A DNA stretch of 35,887 nt from DATDOY01 sp035293045 (GTDB lineage Bacteria; Actinomycetota; Acidimicrobiia; IMCC26256; JACPCJ01). Positions 1 through 7,586 of the stretch are shown here, piece by piece. The stretch's first letter is position 1. Every line of letters starts with the position of its first letter. The stretch spans positions 1-35,887 of the forward strand of contig DATDOY010000181.1 of NCBI GenBank assembly GCA_035293045.1. Direction: 5' to 3'. The position numbers and the translations under genes are program-made. The notes below the pieces were generated by a model that saw nothing but the letters and a program-made list of their open reading frames with translations, searched no databases and was not told where the DNA came from.

Positions 1-849
1 GGCCGACACCTCGTGCGGACGTCTCGCCGCGTCGAGATAGCGCACGCCCGTCGCGCGGCGACCCGACGCGTCGAGCATGACGTCGGTGACGTAGGCCTCC
101 GGCCTGGTCTCGCACCGCCCCGTCAGGAGTGCGCGACGCAAGAGGGCAATCGGGTCGCCCTTGGCGTGGATGGGACAGCCGTAGAACCCGCAGAACCCGC
201 AGTTGTTGCAGGCCGGGCGGCCGTCGTAGGGGACGGAGTTGGCGCCGGTTGGCGCGCGGTAGGGGTGGAGGCCGTGGTGTTCGGCTGCGGTGGCGCTGAG
301 CGTCGCGCCGAACATGTCGGGTCCGGGGGGCATGGGATACGGGCCCGACCTCCACGCGGCGAAGGGGTTCCCTTCCGCGTCGCCGGCGACGCCGATGCGG
401 CGCTCCGCTTCCGCGTAGAACCACTCCAGTTCGTCGTAGTGCACGGGCCAGTCGGCGACGTCGGCCCCCTCGACCGGGCCGAGGGCGGAGCGGAGGTGGA
501 AGTCCTCTGCGCGAAGGCGTGGGAGCTTGCCGTCTGCGTGCGGTCCGCCTCCACCGACGGTGCTCGGCAGGTTGTTAACGTCGCCGACGTGGATGCGCTC
601 GCCCTCGCGCTCGTGGCGGCGGAACGTGCGCGGCTCGGCGAGTGGGTCCGGCCCGAGGAAGTGGCGGTGGACGAACTTCAGCTCGTCGTTGGAGAACTCG
701 CGCTTGGGTGCGAACGGGGGCTCGAGGTCGATGAGGTGGTTGCGGCCCTTTTCGAGGACGACGACGTTCCACCCGGCCGCCGTGAGGACGTCGGCGACGG
801 TCGCCCCGCCGGGCCCACTCCCGACGATGACCGCGTCCACTTCGGTCAT
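1..849 (-). CDS. GMC-family oxidoreductase, catalytic subunit (3' end outside window)
   Basis: The frame is open from an ATG at 849 to the window edge, giving 283 codons of an incomplete protein. An N-terminal FAD-binding Rossmann motif GSGPGG is at residues 10-15, followed by VVVLEKG, the usual ribose-binding acidic end of strand 2. Residues 214-225 read CNNCGFCGFYGC, a four-cysteine cluster (C214, C217, C220, C225). Related FAD-dependent sugar dehydrogenases carry an Fe-S cluster in this region. The gene upstream on the same strand encodes a gluconate 2-dehydrogenase subunit 3-like protein, the usual small partner of this GMC subfamily, so the two probably form a dehydrogenase complex passing electrons to a carrier rather than to O2. 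I see no export signal. The C-terminal substrate domain with its catalytic His is beyond the edge, so the substrate (sugar, sterol or other alcohol) is open. Confidence 0.88.
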   Translation of the reverse strand, partial: MTEVDAVIVGSGPGGATVADVLTAAGWNVVVLEKGRNHLIDLEPPFAPKREFSNDELKFVHRHFLGPDPLAEPRTFRRHEREGERIHVGDVNNLPSTVGGGGPHADGKLPRLRAEDFHLRSALGPVEGADVADWPVHYDELEWFYAEAERRIGVAGDAEGNPFAAWRSGPYPMPPGPDMFGATLSATAAEHHGLHPYRAPTGANSVPYDGRPACNNCGFCGFYGCPIHAKGDPIALLRRALLTGRCETRPEAYVTDVMLDASGRRATGVRYLDAARRPHEVSA

Positions 850-875
850 GGGCACTCCGCCGCCGCGCTCATGAC

Positions 876-918
876 GTGTGCGTACCACGTCGCGAATAGC
901 GCGACGTGGTACGCACAC
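876..918. repeat. Perfect 19-bp hairpin between the two dehydrogenase subunit genes
   Basis: Arms 876-894 and 900-918 are exact inverted complements around a 5-base loop (AATAG). The element fills most of the 78-bp gap between the small-subunit stop (928) and the GMC start (849). Its outer end GTGTGCGT resembles the GTGTGAGTG end of the hairpins at 3228, 20158 and 35585. No T-run follows on either strand. It may attenuate or stabilise the transcript between the subunits; that is inference. Confidence 0.8.
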
Positions 919-927
919 CCTCGCGGG

Positions 928-1509
928 TCATGCCGGGTTCCCCGAGGACGGACCGCGGACTTCGACGTCGGTCCAGCCGCGGGGCTGGGTGTCGCCGGCG
1001 AAGCCGATCGCGGTCCATCCGGCGCCGTCGCGGTTGCCCCCGTACACCGGATCGCCGTACATCCCCTCGCAGGCGTGCCGGTAGAGCAGCGCCTTGAACG
1101 TGGGCAGGGCGTCGAGGCGTTGGTCCTGCTCGGACGTCGTCGCCGAGGCGAAGTCCTCACCTAGCGCAGCGAGGCCGTCGGCATACTCCTCTTGCAGACC
1201 GCGAACCGGTCCGTTGAACTCCCGCTCGGGGATCCCGCGCGAGCCCTCGATCCGCGTGCGCCACGCCAGCTCTTCGACCGGACCGAGTTCGAGGAACCCT
1301 TGGAAGCCAGGCTCGTCGTCGGCGAGGCCGCCGTGGCGTCCCGAGAATGGGCCGCCGGCCCAGATCCGCGGGGGATCGGCGGAAAAGGCGTCGAGGAGGC
1401 CGTCGACGTAGTCGGCAACCCCCGCCGACGCCGAGCCGGGGATCAGGCGATCGCACGCCGCCGCCACGACCGCGCACTGCTCCGGAGCCAGCCACATGGA
1501 TTCGATCAT
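928..1509 (-). CDS. Gluconate 2-dehydrogenase subunit 3-like protein
   Basis: A protein of about 193 residues from ATG 1509, just after an AGGTGTGGA stretch that can act as ribosome binding site; the frame stays open to 1545 but the upstream part looks non-coding. The start region (LAPEQCAVVAAACDRLIPG) is the typical opening of the subunit-3 family, in which a helix-rich small subunit accompanies a GMC dehydrogenase. The middle holds GGPFSGRHGG and the C-terminal part CEGMYGDPVYGGNRDGAGW, both typical of the family. Family members often have a Tat signal; none is visible here, so a cytoplasmic complex is likelier. The gene lies 78 bp upstream of the GMC gene on the same strand, and an 18-bp operator-like palindrome (1516-1533) ends 6 bp before its start codon. 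Assignment is by family pattern and neighbour. Confidence 0.85.
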   Translation of the reverse strand: MIESMWLAPEQCAVVAAACDRLIPGSASAGVADYVDGLLDAFSADPPRIWAGGPFSGRHGGLADDEPGFQGFLELGPVEELAWRTRIEGSRGIPEREFNGPVRGLQEEYADGLAALGEDFASATTSEQDQRLDALPTFKALLYRHACEGMYGDPVYGGNRDGAGWTAIGFAGDTQPRGWTDVEVRGPSSGNPA

Positions 1510-1515
1510 TCCACA

Positions 1516-1533
1516 CCTGACATGGGCGTCAGG
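1516..1533. promoter_or_regulatory. 18-bp operator-like palindrome, copy 1
   Basis: CCTGACATGGGCGTCAGG has perfect 6-bp arms CCTGAC/GTCAGG around 6 bases. It lies 6 bp upstream of the small-subunit ATG at 1509 and about 120 bp from the divergent solute-binding gene at 1656. Five more sites with the same arm and spacer lengths occur in this window, all next to start codons. Probably the binding site of a TetR-like or similar dimeric repressor. Confidence 0.7.
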
Positions 1534-1655
1534 TTGCCCGTACACTCCGGTCCCTGCCCGGAATCGGGTGGGTCGGTGGGGGAACCGGCGGGGTGAATGC
1601 CGCCGTCGAACCTTGCGTCGTATGGTCAGGGAAACCCGTAGGAGATCTTGCCCGC

Positions 1656-3221
1656 ATGATTCGCCAAAGACTCGTGATCATCGTCGTTGCCCTTTCGCTC
1701 GTGGCTGCCGCGTGCGGCACGCGACTCGACGACCAGGACTTCATCGCGGCGGCGGCGGGTCAAGGGGTCGAGGCGATCGGTGGCGACGACACAACGTTCG
1801 ACCCGACCACGGGCGAGTTCGTCGAGGACGTCACCGGTGACGGAGGTGTCGATTCCGTGGCCGGGCCGTCGGGTCGCACGCAGACCACCACCGGAAGGAC
1901 CGGATCCACCCAGCCCCGCACTGGGGGCGGGACCAGTGGCGGTGGCGCAACCGTCGCGAGTTCGTGCGGCGAGAACACGGCGTCCGACGTCGGCATCACT
2001 CCCACGTCCATCCTCGTGGGCAACCTCGCGGCGCGAGGCGGAGCGCTCGGGCCCGAGGCCTTCGCCGGCCCCTACGAGGGCGCCCGCGCCTACTTCCTCG
2101 CCCTCAACGCCGCCGGAGGCGTGTGCGGCCGCAAGATCAAGTTCATCACGTGCGACGACAAGGAGAACTCCGACAAGAACAAGGAGTGCGTCAACAAGCT
2201 GATCGACGACCAGAAGATCTTCGCGTTCGTCGCCAACGCCACCCGGTCCTATTCCGGGGCTCCGACCGTCAACGCCAAGGGCGTGCCCGACATCGCCGGC
2301 GTGCCGATCTCGAACGCCTACGACAAGTGGCCGTTCCTCTTTTCGATCTACGGCGGTGACGGCAACCCCCGCGACGGCACGCAGCTCGGCACCGACGGCA
2401 AGCTGCACATCCAGAGCGGGCTGTACCGCTGGTTCCGTGACGAGCTCGGGATCACGAAGGCCGCGGTCATCTACTACGACGAGCCCATCTCGCGCACGGC
2501 GGGCCAGTTCATCAAGGCCGGCCTCGAGCGCGAAGGGATCAAAGTGGTCTACACGCCGAATAACGAACAAGGGCGCAACCTCGCCGATCCCGCGTGGGAC
2601 GGCGAGGTCATCAACATGCGCCAGCAGGGGGCGGAGGCGTTCTTCCAGGCCATCGACATCGCCGGCTTCCAGAAGCTCTGCGAGGCGATGGACCGCCTTG
2701 GCTTCACGGTCAAGGCCGCAGTGACGACCATCGCCGGCTGGAGCCAGAGCGTGGGTGACACGTTCTCGTCTCCGTGCCGCAACTCGATTTGGGCCGCCGG
2801 CTCCACCGTGCCCTACTCGGTCACGTCCCACCCCGAGATCAAGAAGTTCCGCGACGCGATGACGAAGTATGTGCCGAACTTCGACATGCGTCAGTGGGCG
2901 GTCGACGGCTGGGCCGCCGCCGCGCTCTTCGTGGAAGGCATCAAGTCCATGGGGGCAAACCCGACGCGGGCCGGCCTCGTGAAGTACATGAACAGCCTCG
3001 ATGGCTCCTATCAGGGCCCCGGCGCCATCATGGAGCCCGACAACTGGGACTGGCGGCCCAACGGCGCCGACTTCAGCGCATCAGAGCCCGACTGCTTCAC
3101 GGTCGCCAAATGGGACGACGCCGCGGGCGCGTTCATCGACAAGTCGGGCGATCCCGACAGCTTCGTGTGCCTCACCAGCGACTACTACAGCTACGAGCCC
3201 ACGCCCGACGGCTCCACGTAG
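1656..3221 (+). CDS. ABC transporter substrate-binding lipoprotein, LIV/HAAT type (Peripla_BP_6)
   Basis: A 521-residue protein. I chose ATG 1656 because it follows GGAGAT at 1641-1646 and begins a clear lipoprotein signal: basic MIRQR, a hydrophobic core and the lipobox LVAAAC with Cys20. A Thr/Gly/Ser-rich linker (about residues 85-125) precedes the periplasmic-binding fold, which starts with the family pattern VGITPTSILVGNLAARGG and runs through YEGARAYFLALNAAGGVCGRK. This class captures branched-chain amino acids, amides, aromatic acids or other carboxylates; specificity is not readable. The LIV-type ATPases and permease lie just downstream on the opposite strand, so it probably serves that transporter although it is separately transcribed. 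Extra cysteines suggest disulfides in the extracellular domain. Confidence 0.9.
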   Translation: MIRQRLVIIVVALSLVAAACGTRLDDQDFIAAAAGQGVEAIGGDDTTFDPTTGEFVEDVTGDGGVDSVAGPSGRTQTTTGRTGSTQPRTGGGTSGGGATVASSCGENTASDVGITPTSILVGNLAARGGALGPEAFAGPYEGARAYFLALNAAGGVCGRKIKFITCDDKENSDKNKECVNKLIDDQKIFAFVANATRSYSGAPTVNAKGVPDIAGVPISNAYDKWPFLFSIYGGDGNPRDGTQLGTDGKLHIQSGLYRWFRDELGITKAAVIYYDEPISRTAGQFIKAGLEREGIKVVYTPNNEQGRNLADPAWDGEVINMRQQGAEAFFQAIDIAGFQKLCEAMDRLGFTVKAAVTTIAGWSQSVGDTFSSPCRNSIWAAGSTVPYSVTSHPEIKKFRDAMTKYVPNFDMRQWAVDGWAAAALFVEGIKSMGANPTRAGLVKYMNSLDGSYQGPGAIMEPDNWDWRPNGADFSASEPDCFTVAKWDDAAGAFIDKSGDPDSFVCLTSDYYSYEPTPDGST

Positions 3222-3227
3222 GACGAT

Positions 3228-3275
3228 CTGGTGTGAGTGCTCGCCCGGCTATGTGCGGGGAGACACTCACACCAG
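3228..3275. terminator. Terminator-like hairpin, GTGTGAGTG family
   Basis: Outer arms 3228-3239 and 3264-3275 pair perfectly over 12 bp (CTGGTGTGAGTG). The inner part pairs imperfectly, with a short CCCG/CGGG stem around a GCTATGTG loop. It begins 7 bp after the solute-binding gene stop and lies between convergent genes. No T-run follows, so it would be a non-canonical bidirectional terminator or an mRNA 3'-end protector. The outer stem is shared with elements at 20158 and 35585. Confidence 0.65.
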
Positions 3276-3292
3276 GTTCGGCGAGGAGAACG

Positions 3293-3381
3293 TGAGGTGG
3301 TTGAGGACCTTGAGGTGACTGAGGACCTTGAAGTGGTTGAGGACCTTGAGGTGGTTGAGGACCTTGAGGTGGTTGAGGACC
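3293..3381. repeat. 18-bp tandem repeat (minisatellite), about five copies
   Basis: Units at 3301-3318, 3319-3336, 3337-3354 and 3355-3372 match TTGAGGACCTTGAGGTGG with 0-2 changes, with half units on either side. Each unit is itself two related 9-mers (TTGAGGACC, TTGAGGTGG). It sits between convergent genes, ending about 10 bp before the ATPase stop at 3392. Read on the minus strand it would give a LNHLKV-type hexapeptide repeat, but the ATPase stop precedes it, so it is not part of that protein. Confidence 0.9.
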
Positions 3382-3391
3382 GGGTCGGTGG

Positions 3392-4111
3392 TCAGCCGGC
3401 GCCGAAGTAGGAGCCGGTGAGCACGTCGCTGTCGCGAAGCTCGGCGGGCTCGCCGGCGAACACGACTTGCCCCTTGCTCACGACGTAGCAGATGTCGGCC
3501 AACTCGAGCGCGTAGGTGAAGTACTGCTCGACCAGCACGATCGTCAGCCCCTCCGACTTGAGCCGCGCGACATTGGCGAACAGCTCTTCGACAATGATCG
3601 GCGCGAGACCCATCGAGATCTCGTCAAGGAGCAGCAGCCGCGGGTTGGCGAGAAAGGCACGACAGAGCGCGAGCATTTGCTGCTCGCCGCCGGAGAGGGT
3701 CCCGGCCCGCTGTAACGACCGCTCCGCGAGCCGCGGAAACGTCTTCAGTACGTCGTCGAGGCGACGGGCGCGCCACTCGGCGTCGGCTCCCACGGCGGCA
3801 TGGGTCGCGATGCCGAGGTTCTCCTGCACGCTGAGGCCCGGAAAGATCCCGCGGCCTTCAGGAATGAGCGTGATGCCCTGCCGGGCGCGCTGATACGGCG
3901 ACAGGCGGTTGATCGGCCTGCCGTCGAAGCGCACCGTCCCCGACCAGGCCGGCAATGTCCCCGAGATGACGCGGAGCAGCGTGGTCTTTCCCACGCCGTT
4001 GGGGCCGAGCACCGCCACCGTGGCACCGGCAGGAACGCTGAGGCTCAGCCCGTGAAGAACCTCCACCCGTCCGTACCCGGAATGCACGGCTTCGAGGTCA
4101 AGCAGCGCCAC
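3392..4111 (-). CDS. livF: LIV-type ABC transporter ATP-binding protein (LivF-like)
   Basis: A 239-residue ATPase. I placed the start at GTG 4111, 5 bp after GGAG (SD GAAGGAG), because the protein then opens with the family-typical MALLDLEAVHSGYG; the open frame upstream to 4207 is a run of Arg/Pro-rich noise. Walker A GPNGVGKTT is at 36-44, the ABC signature LSGGEQQ at 139-145, Walker B LLLLDE at 159-164, and the H-loop region is VLVEQYF. The sequence IPEGRGIFPGLSVQENL is a hallmark of LivF. It energises uptake as a heterodimer with the LivG-like protein, whose 3' end overlaps this gene by 14 bp, indicating translational coupling. It is the last gene of the cassette, and a tandem repeat follows it. 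Confidence 0.93.
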   Translation of the reverse strand: MALLDLEAVHSGYGRVEVLHGLSLSVPAGATVAVLGPNGVGKTTLLRVISGTLPAWSGTVRFDGRPINRLSPYQRARQGITLIPEGRGIFPGLSVQENLGIATHAAVGADAEWRARRLDDVLKTFPRLAERSLQRAGTLSGGEQQMLALCRAFLANPRLLLLDEISMGLAPIIVEELFANVARLKSEGLTIVLVEQYFTYALELADICYVVSKGQVVFAGEPAELRDSDVLTGSYFGAG

Positions 4112-4907
4112 GACGTCTCCTTCTGGCCCCCGACCTCTTCGCCGCGGGTTCCCCGCGCTCGGCCCCGATGTAGGCCGCTTGCACGGCCGGATTGGCCACG
4201 ACCTCACGAGGGGTTCCGCTGGCGATGATCTTGCCGAAATCGAGGACGTGGACGTCCTGCGAGATCGACAAGACCATTTCGATGTCGTGTTCGATGAGCA
4301 GGATGCCGATTCCGTCGGCAGCGATGCCCGTGAGGACGGCGGCGAGTTGGTCGGTCTCTGCCTCGTCGAGTCCGCTCGCCAATTCGTCGAGGAGCATCAC
4401 CTTCGGGTTGGTGCACAGGGAGCGTCCGAGTTCCACGAGGCGGAGCACTCCGGTGGGGAGGTCGCCGGCGACGCGCGGCGCCGCCCATGTCAGGTCGAGG
4501 CGGTCGAGGACAGCGTCGACGCGATCGAGAACGTCGGGGTCGGGACGGTGCCGCAGTTTGAAGGCGCCGAGAAACGTGTTGCCGGGCGACGTCGCCTCGG
4601 CCGCGACCTGGAGGTTCTCGAACACCGACAGACCGGTGAAGACCTCGAGCCGCTGGAAGGTCCGACCGACCCCGAGGCGCGCCCGCTCGTGCGTTTCGAG
4701 CACGGTGAGGTCGTGGTCGCCGAAGGTGACGCCGCCGTCATCAGGCTCGAGGAGACCGGTGAGACAGTTGAAGAAGGTCGTCTTGCCGGCACCGTTCGGT
4801 CCGATGAGCGAGGTCACGCGCCCCGCGGGGACGCTGAGGGTCACGTCGTCGACCGCGCGAAGGCCGCCGAAATCCTTGGTGATCCCGGTCGCCACCAATT
4901 CGGTCAT
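4098..4907 (-). CDS. livG: LIV-type ABC transporter ATP-binding protein (LivG-like)
   Basis: A 269-residue ATPase from ATG 4907, overlapping the permease stop by 4 bp (ATGA). Walker A GPNGAGKTT is at 36-44, a GRTFQRLEVFTGLSVFENL Q-loop region at about 81-99, Walker B VMLLDE at 170-175 and the H-loop LLIEHD near 220. These are typical of LivG. The ABC signature is unusual: where LivG normally has LSYGQQR, this protein has LPTGVLR (150-156), so the serine of the LSGGQ motif is replaced. In a heterodimer that leaves one of the two ATP sites with a degenerate signature, which would matter if the other site is catalytic. The tail is Arg-rich (GARRRRRGAA). Confidence 0.92.
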   Translation of the reverse strand: MTELVATGITKDFGGLRAVDDVTLSVPAGRVTSLIGPNGAGKTTFFNCLTGLLEPDDGGVTFGDHDLTVLETHERARLGVGRTFQRLEVFTGLSVFENLQVAAEATSPGNTFLGAFKLRHRPDPDVLDRVDAVLDRLDLTWAAPRVAGDLPTGVLRLVELGRSLCTNPKVMLLDELASGLDEAETDQLAAVLTGIAADGIGILLIEHDIEMVLSISQDVHVLDFGKIIASGTPREVVANPAVQAAYIGAERGEPAAKRSGARRRRRGAA

Positions 4908-6952
4908 CGCGTGCCACCCCGTTGCCGTTCTCCGGCGGTTCTCGTCGACGACCGCCCGTTGGCGGTCATCACCTTGGAGGCAAACTCGCTCGGGGCATAG
5001 ACGTCGACGGGCTCGAGTTCGGGCAGGTCCGCCTTCTCTCGCGCTTCGATCTGTTGCTGGCGAGCGGCGCGGAACGTCGTGCGAGCGCTCGCCTCGAGTC
5101 GGTCGGAGAGGGTCCGGATCACGCCGATGAGGCTGCCGCCGGGGAGGCGGCCGAGCGTGAGCGCGCCGGCGCCGATCACGAGTTGGGAGAGGCCGTCGAC
5201 GCCCGAAACGATGTCGAGCATCACCCAGATGAACGCGGCGAGCAGTGCTCCTGGAATCGACGACACGCCGGCGACGACCACGGCTGCGAACCAGAAGAGA
5301 TTGCTGAGTGGGAAGAACTGCTCGGCTTCGAGTACCCCGGCGCGTTGCACGAAGAGCGCGCCCCCAATGCCGGCGATGAAGGCGCTCGCCCCGAAGATGA
5401 ACAGCTTGTAGGCGCGCAGGTCGATGCCGATCGAGCGCGCGCCGTCCTCGGAATCACGCATGGCCCCGAGCGCGCGGCCGAGTCGCCCGCTGCGCAGATT
5501 GCGGGCCAGGAGGAACATCAGGGCGAGCCAGCCCAGCTCGAAGTAGTAGAAGGCGACCGGTCCGGTGAACCACTCGGGCCGGGCGATCAGCAGCGCGTCG
5601 CTCCCGCCGGCGAACTCCTTGTTCTGGAGCACGAATCGGAAGATCAGCAGCGCAAAGGCCAGCGTGGTGAGGGCGAGGAACAGCCCCCTTCGCCGCAACG
5701 CGGGGTAGCCGGTGAGGATCCCGGCCGCCATGGCCACGATCGCCCCGAGGATCATGGCGACGATGACTGGGAGGTCCCACGCGTTGCCCATCCGCGCCGC
5801 CATCCACGCGCCGAGGCCCGCGTAGCCGGCTTGCCCGAGGGTGATCTGGCCCGAGAATCCCGTGACGGCGACGATCGAGACGAAGATCACCGAGAAGGCG
5901 AGGAAGCTCTGCGCGCGCTCGACGTCGTTGTTGTCGAGGACGAGCGGCAACACGACAAGCGCGGCCGCGGTGATGGCCCCGATGATGGCGCTGCGCACCG
6001 TTCGCGACGTGCGGATCGGCGCGGCGAGCCGCTGCACGCGCTCGGCCGCCTCGCCGACCACGTCGAGCCGCTTGTAGACGAGCAGGGCGACGAACAGCAC
6101 GACCACCGAGAGGTTGGGTTTGAGGGCGTCGAACGAGTTCCCGATGAAGCCGTTGCCGTTGGCGATCACGACGTTGCCGAGCAGGCTCTGGCCGGCGCCG
6201 AGGATGAGAAGTCCGGCGCCGACCGCGATCGGCAGGCTGGTGAGGCGCGCCACGACGGCGAGCGAGAAGACCTCGATCATCACCAGGTTGAGGATGATCG
6301 GCTCGAGCGCCCCGCGAGAGAGCAACAGGACGCCCGTGATGCCCGCGAAGCCCGTGCCGAGCGCCCATGCGATTGCCGCCACGCGGTTGGCGTTGACCGA
6401 CGCGAGTTGGGCGAGCTCGGGACGGTCGACGACGGCGCGGATCTCGGTGCCGAGGTGGGTGAAGCGAAAGAGCGCCCACAGGCCGGCACAGGCGATCCCG
6501 AGCACGATGAGGTTGGCCAGATCGTCGTAGCCCATGTCGAGGCTCCCCGGGAGCGAAAGGTGCTTGGCGGGGACGAGCTTCACGGGAACGCGCGTGGAGC
6601 CGGACCAGACCGTGATCACGACCCCGAGCAGAAGGACGAAGACGCCGAGCGTCGCTACCAGCTTCTCGGTGGTGGTGGCGCCTTGGCGCGCGAGTGGGCG
6701 GAAGACGGCGCGTTCGAGCAGGACGCCGATCCCCGGACCGACGACGAGGAGAGCGAGGGGGCCAGCGATGACGAGGGGGAGGCCCCACTGGGTGCTGAAG
6801 GCGTAGAGCACGTACGCGACGAACACGCCGATCGCCCCGTGGGCGAAGTTGAAGACGCCGGTCGCCCGATAGGTGAGGACGAGTCCCATGCCCGCCAGCG
6901 ACAGGAGGGCTCCGCGAGCGAGGCCGGTGAGGATGAGCTGGGCGTAGAACAC
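4904..6952 (-). CDS. Fused LIV-type ABC permease (LivH-LivM in one chain)
   Basis: A 682-residue protein joining both transmembrane subunits of a branched-chain-amino-acid-type importer. The first half begins MFYAQLILTGLARGALLSL and contains YRATGVFNFAHGAIG, the conserved LivH opening. After a charged linker near residues 300-315 the second half has GFSGQITLGQAGYAGLGAW (about 366-384), the LivM hallmark, and the coupling-loop sequence GRALGAMRDSEDGARSIGID. Each half has about eight hydrophobic segments. A soluble C-terminal tail of about 70 residues (from RTTFRAARQQQ) carries no motif I recognise. The stop overlaps the LivG start, and the preceding gene ends 16 bp upstream, so the cassette is one operon. 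Fusions of this kind occur in actinobacteria; substrate unknown. Confidence 0.93.
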   Translation of the reverse strand: MFYAQLILTGLARGALLSLAGMGLVLTYRATGVFNFAHGAIGVFVAYVLYAFSTQWGLPLVIAGPLALLVVGPGIGVLLERAVFRPLARQGATTTEKLVATLGVFVLLLGVVITVWSGSTRVPVKLVPAKHLSLPGSLDMGYDDLANLIVLGIACAGLWALFRFTHLGTEIRAVVDRPELAQLASVNANRVAAIAWALGTGFAGITGVLLLSRGALEPIILNLVMIEVFSLAVVARLTSLPIAVGAGLLILGAGQSLLGNVVIANGNGFIGNSFDALKPNLSVVVLFVALLVYKRLDVVGEAAERVQRLAAPIRTSRTVRSAIIGAITAAALVVLPLVLDNNDVERAQSFLAFSVIFVSIVAVTGFSGQITLGQAGYAGLGAWMAARMGNAWDLPVIVAMILGAIVAMAAGILTGYPALRRRGLFLALTTLAFALLIFRFVLQNKEFAGGSDALLIARPEWFTGPVAFYYFELGWLALMFLLARNLRSGRLGRALGAMRDSEDGARSIGIDLRAYKLFIFGASAFIAGIGGALFVQRAGVLEAEQFFPLSNLFWFAAVVVAGVSSIPGALLAAFIWVMLDIVSGVDGLSQLVIGAGALTLGRLPGGSLIGVIRTLSDRLEASARTTFRAARQQQIEAREKADLPELEPVDVYAPSEFASKVMTANGRSSTRTAGERQRGGTR

Positions 6953-6968
6953 GCCGGCGAGAACCCGA

Positions 6969-7514
6969 TCAGGCCTTGACGGGTTCGGGCTCGCAAATCC
7001 CGCACGGATCGAGCCCGCGGCGAGCGATGGTGCGCGCGGTCACCGTCTCCACGCCGCCCTTCCCCGAGACCATCTGGCAGTTCGCCCGGTGGTAGGTGGA
7101 TCCGCCTTGCACGGCGAGGAGGTCGCCGCTCGCCTGCCCGGCGCCGTTGCGGGCACGCGGTGCGTCGCGCCGGGAGAGCAGGACCGAGTGCAGCTCGCCC
7201 ACTTGCTCTTCGATGTGATCGAGGCGAGCCAGTTCCTTGCGCAGGTCTTCGGTCCCCAGGAAGAAGGCACCGACCGCGACGAGCACCATGCCCCCGATGC
7301 CCCCGGAGACGAGATACGGGATCTGCTTGGCGACGAGGGGTTCCCTCGACACGCCGAGGTACCCGAGAAGGATGGCAAGGGCACCGAGGGCGATGAGGAT
7401 CCATCCGACGATTGGTCGGGTGGCCTGACCGGCCCAGCGCCAGAACAGGCGGGTGTCGGGGAAGTCTTCGGGACCCACGATCTCGCCGCGGTCTCGTTCA
7501 CGTGCCTCAGCCAA
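6969..7514 (-). CDS. Small membrane protein with C-terminal Cys/His cluster
   Basis: A 181-residue protein of no family I can name. Two hydrophobic segments (about 35-52 and 67-86) are followed by a charged, probably coiled stretch (90-112, KELARLDHIEEQVGELHSVL), a flexible linker and a C-terminal cluster YHRANC (H142, C146) and CGIC (C171, C174), arranged H-x3-C...C-x2-C as in small zinc-binding domains such as the Ada-type domain. The start is uncertain: TTG 7514 gives the longest form, and a GTG 12 codons later is an alternative. It ends 16 bp before the fused permease, so it is probably the first gene of the transporter operon and may be an accessory or sensor. That role is inference from position. 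Confidence 0.7.
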   Translation of the reverse strand: MAEARERDRGEIVGPEDFPDTRLFWRWAGQATRPIVGWILIALGALAILLGYLGVSREPLVAKQIPYLVSGGIGGMVLVAVGAFFLGTEDLRKELARLDHIEEQVGELHSVLLSRRDAPRARNGAGQASGDLLAVQGGSTYHRANCQMVSGKGGVETVTARTIARRGLDPCGICEPEPVKA

Positions 7515-7586
7515 CGCCCGTCCCCTTCGCGCTCAGTTCACGTTCGCGCTTGCGCGCGCGGCGCGTCCAACGCCGTCGGCGAGAGC

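Noticed and set aside
3293..3381. Tandem repeat considered as a short CRISPR array
   Set aside because: Units follow each other without unique spacers and are only 18 bp long; no cas genes are present.
3392..4207. Longer start for the LivF-like ATPase at 4207
   Set aside because: The 32 extra residues are Arg/Pro-rich and overlap the LivG gene. GTG 4111 has a good ribosome binding site and gives the normal N-terminus.
4922..6979. Very long open frame on the plus strand across the fused permease
   Set aside because: Composition is Glu/Arg/Asp-rich low-complexity sequence typical of the antisense of a GC-rich gene. The minus strand has clear LivH and LivM motifs and membrane segments.
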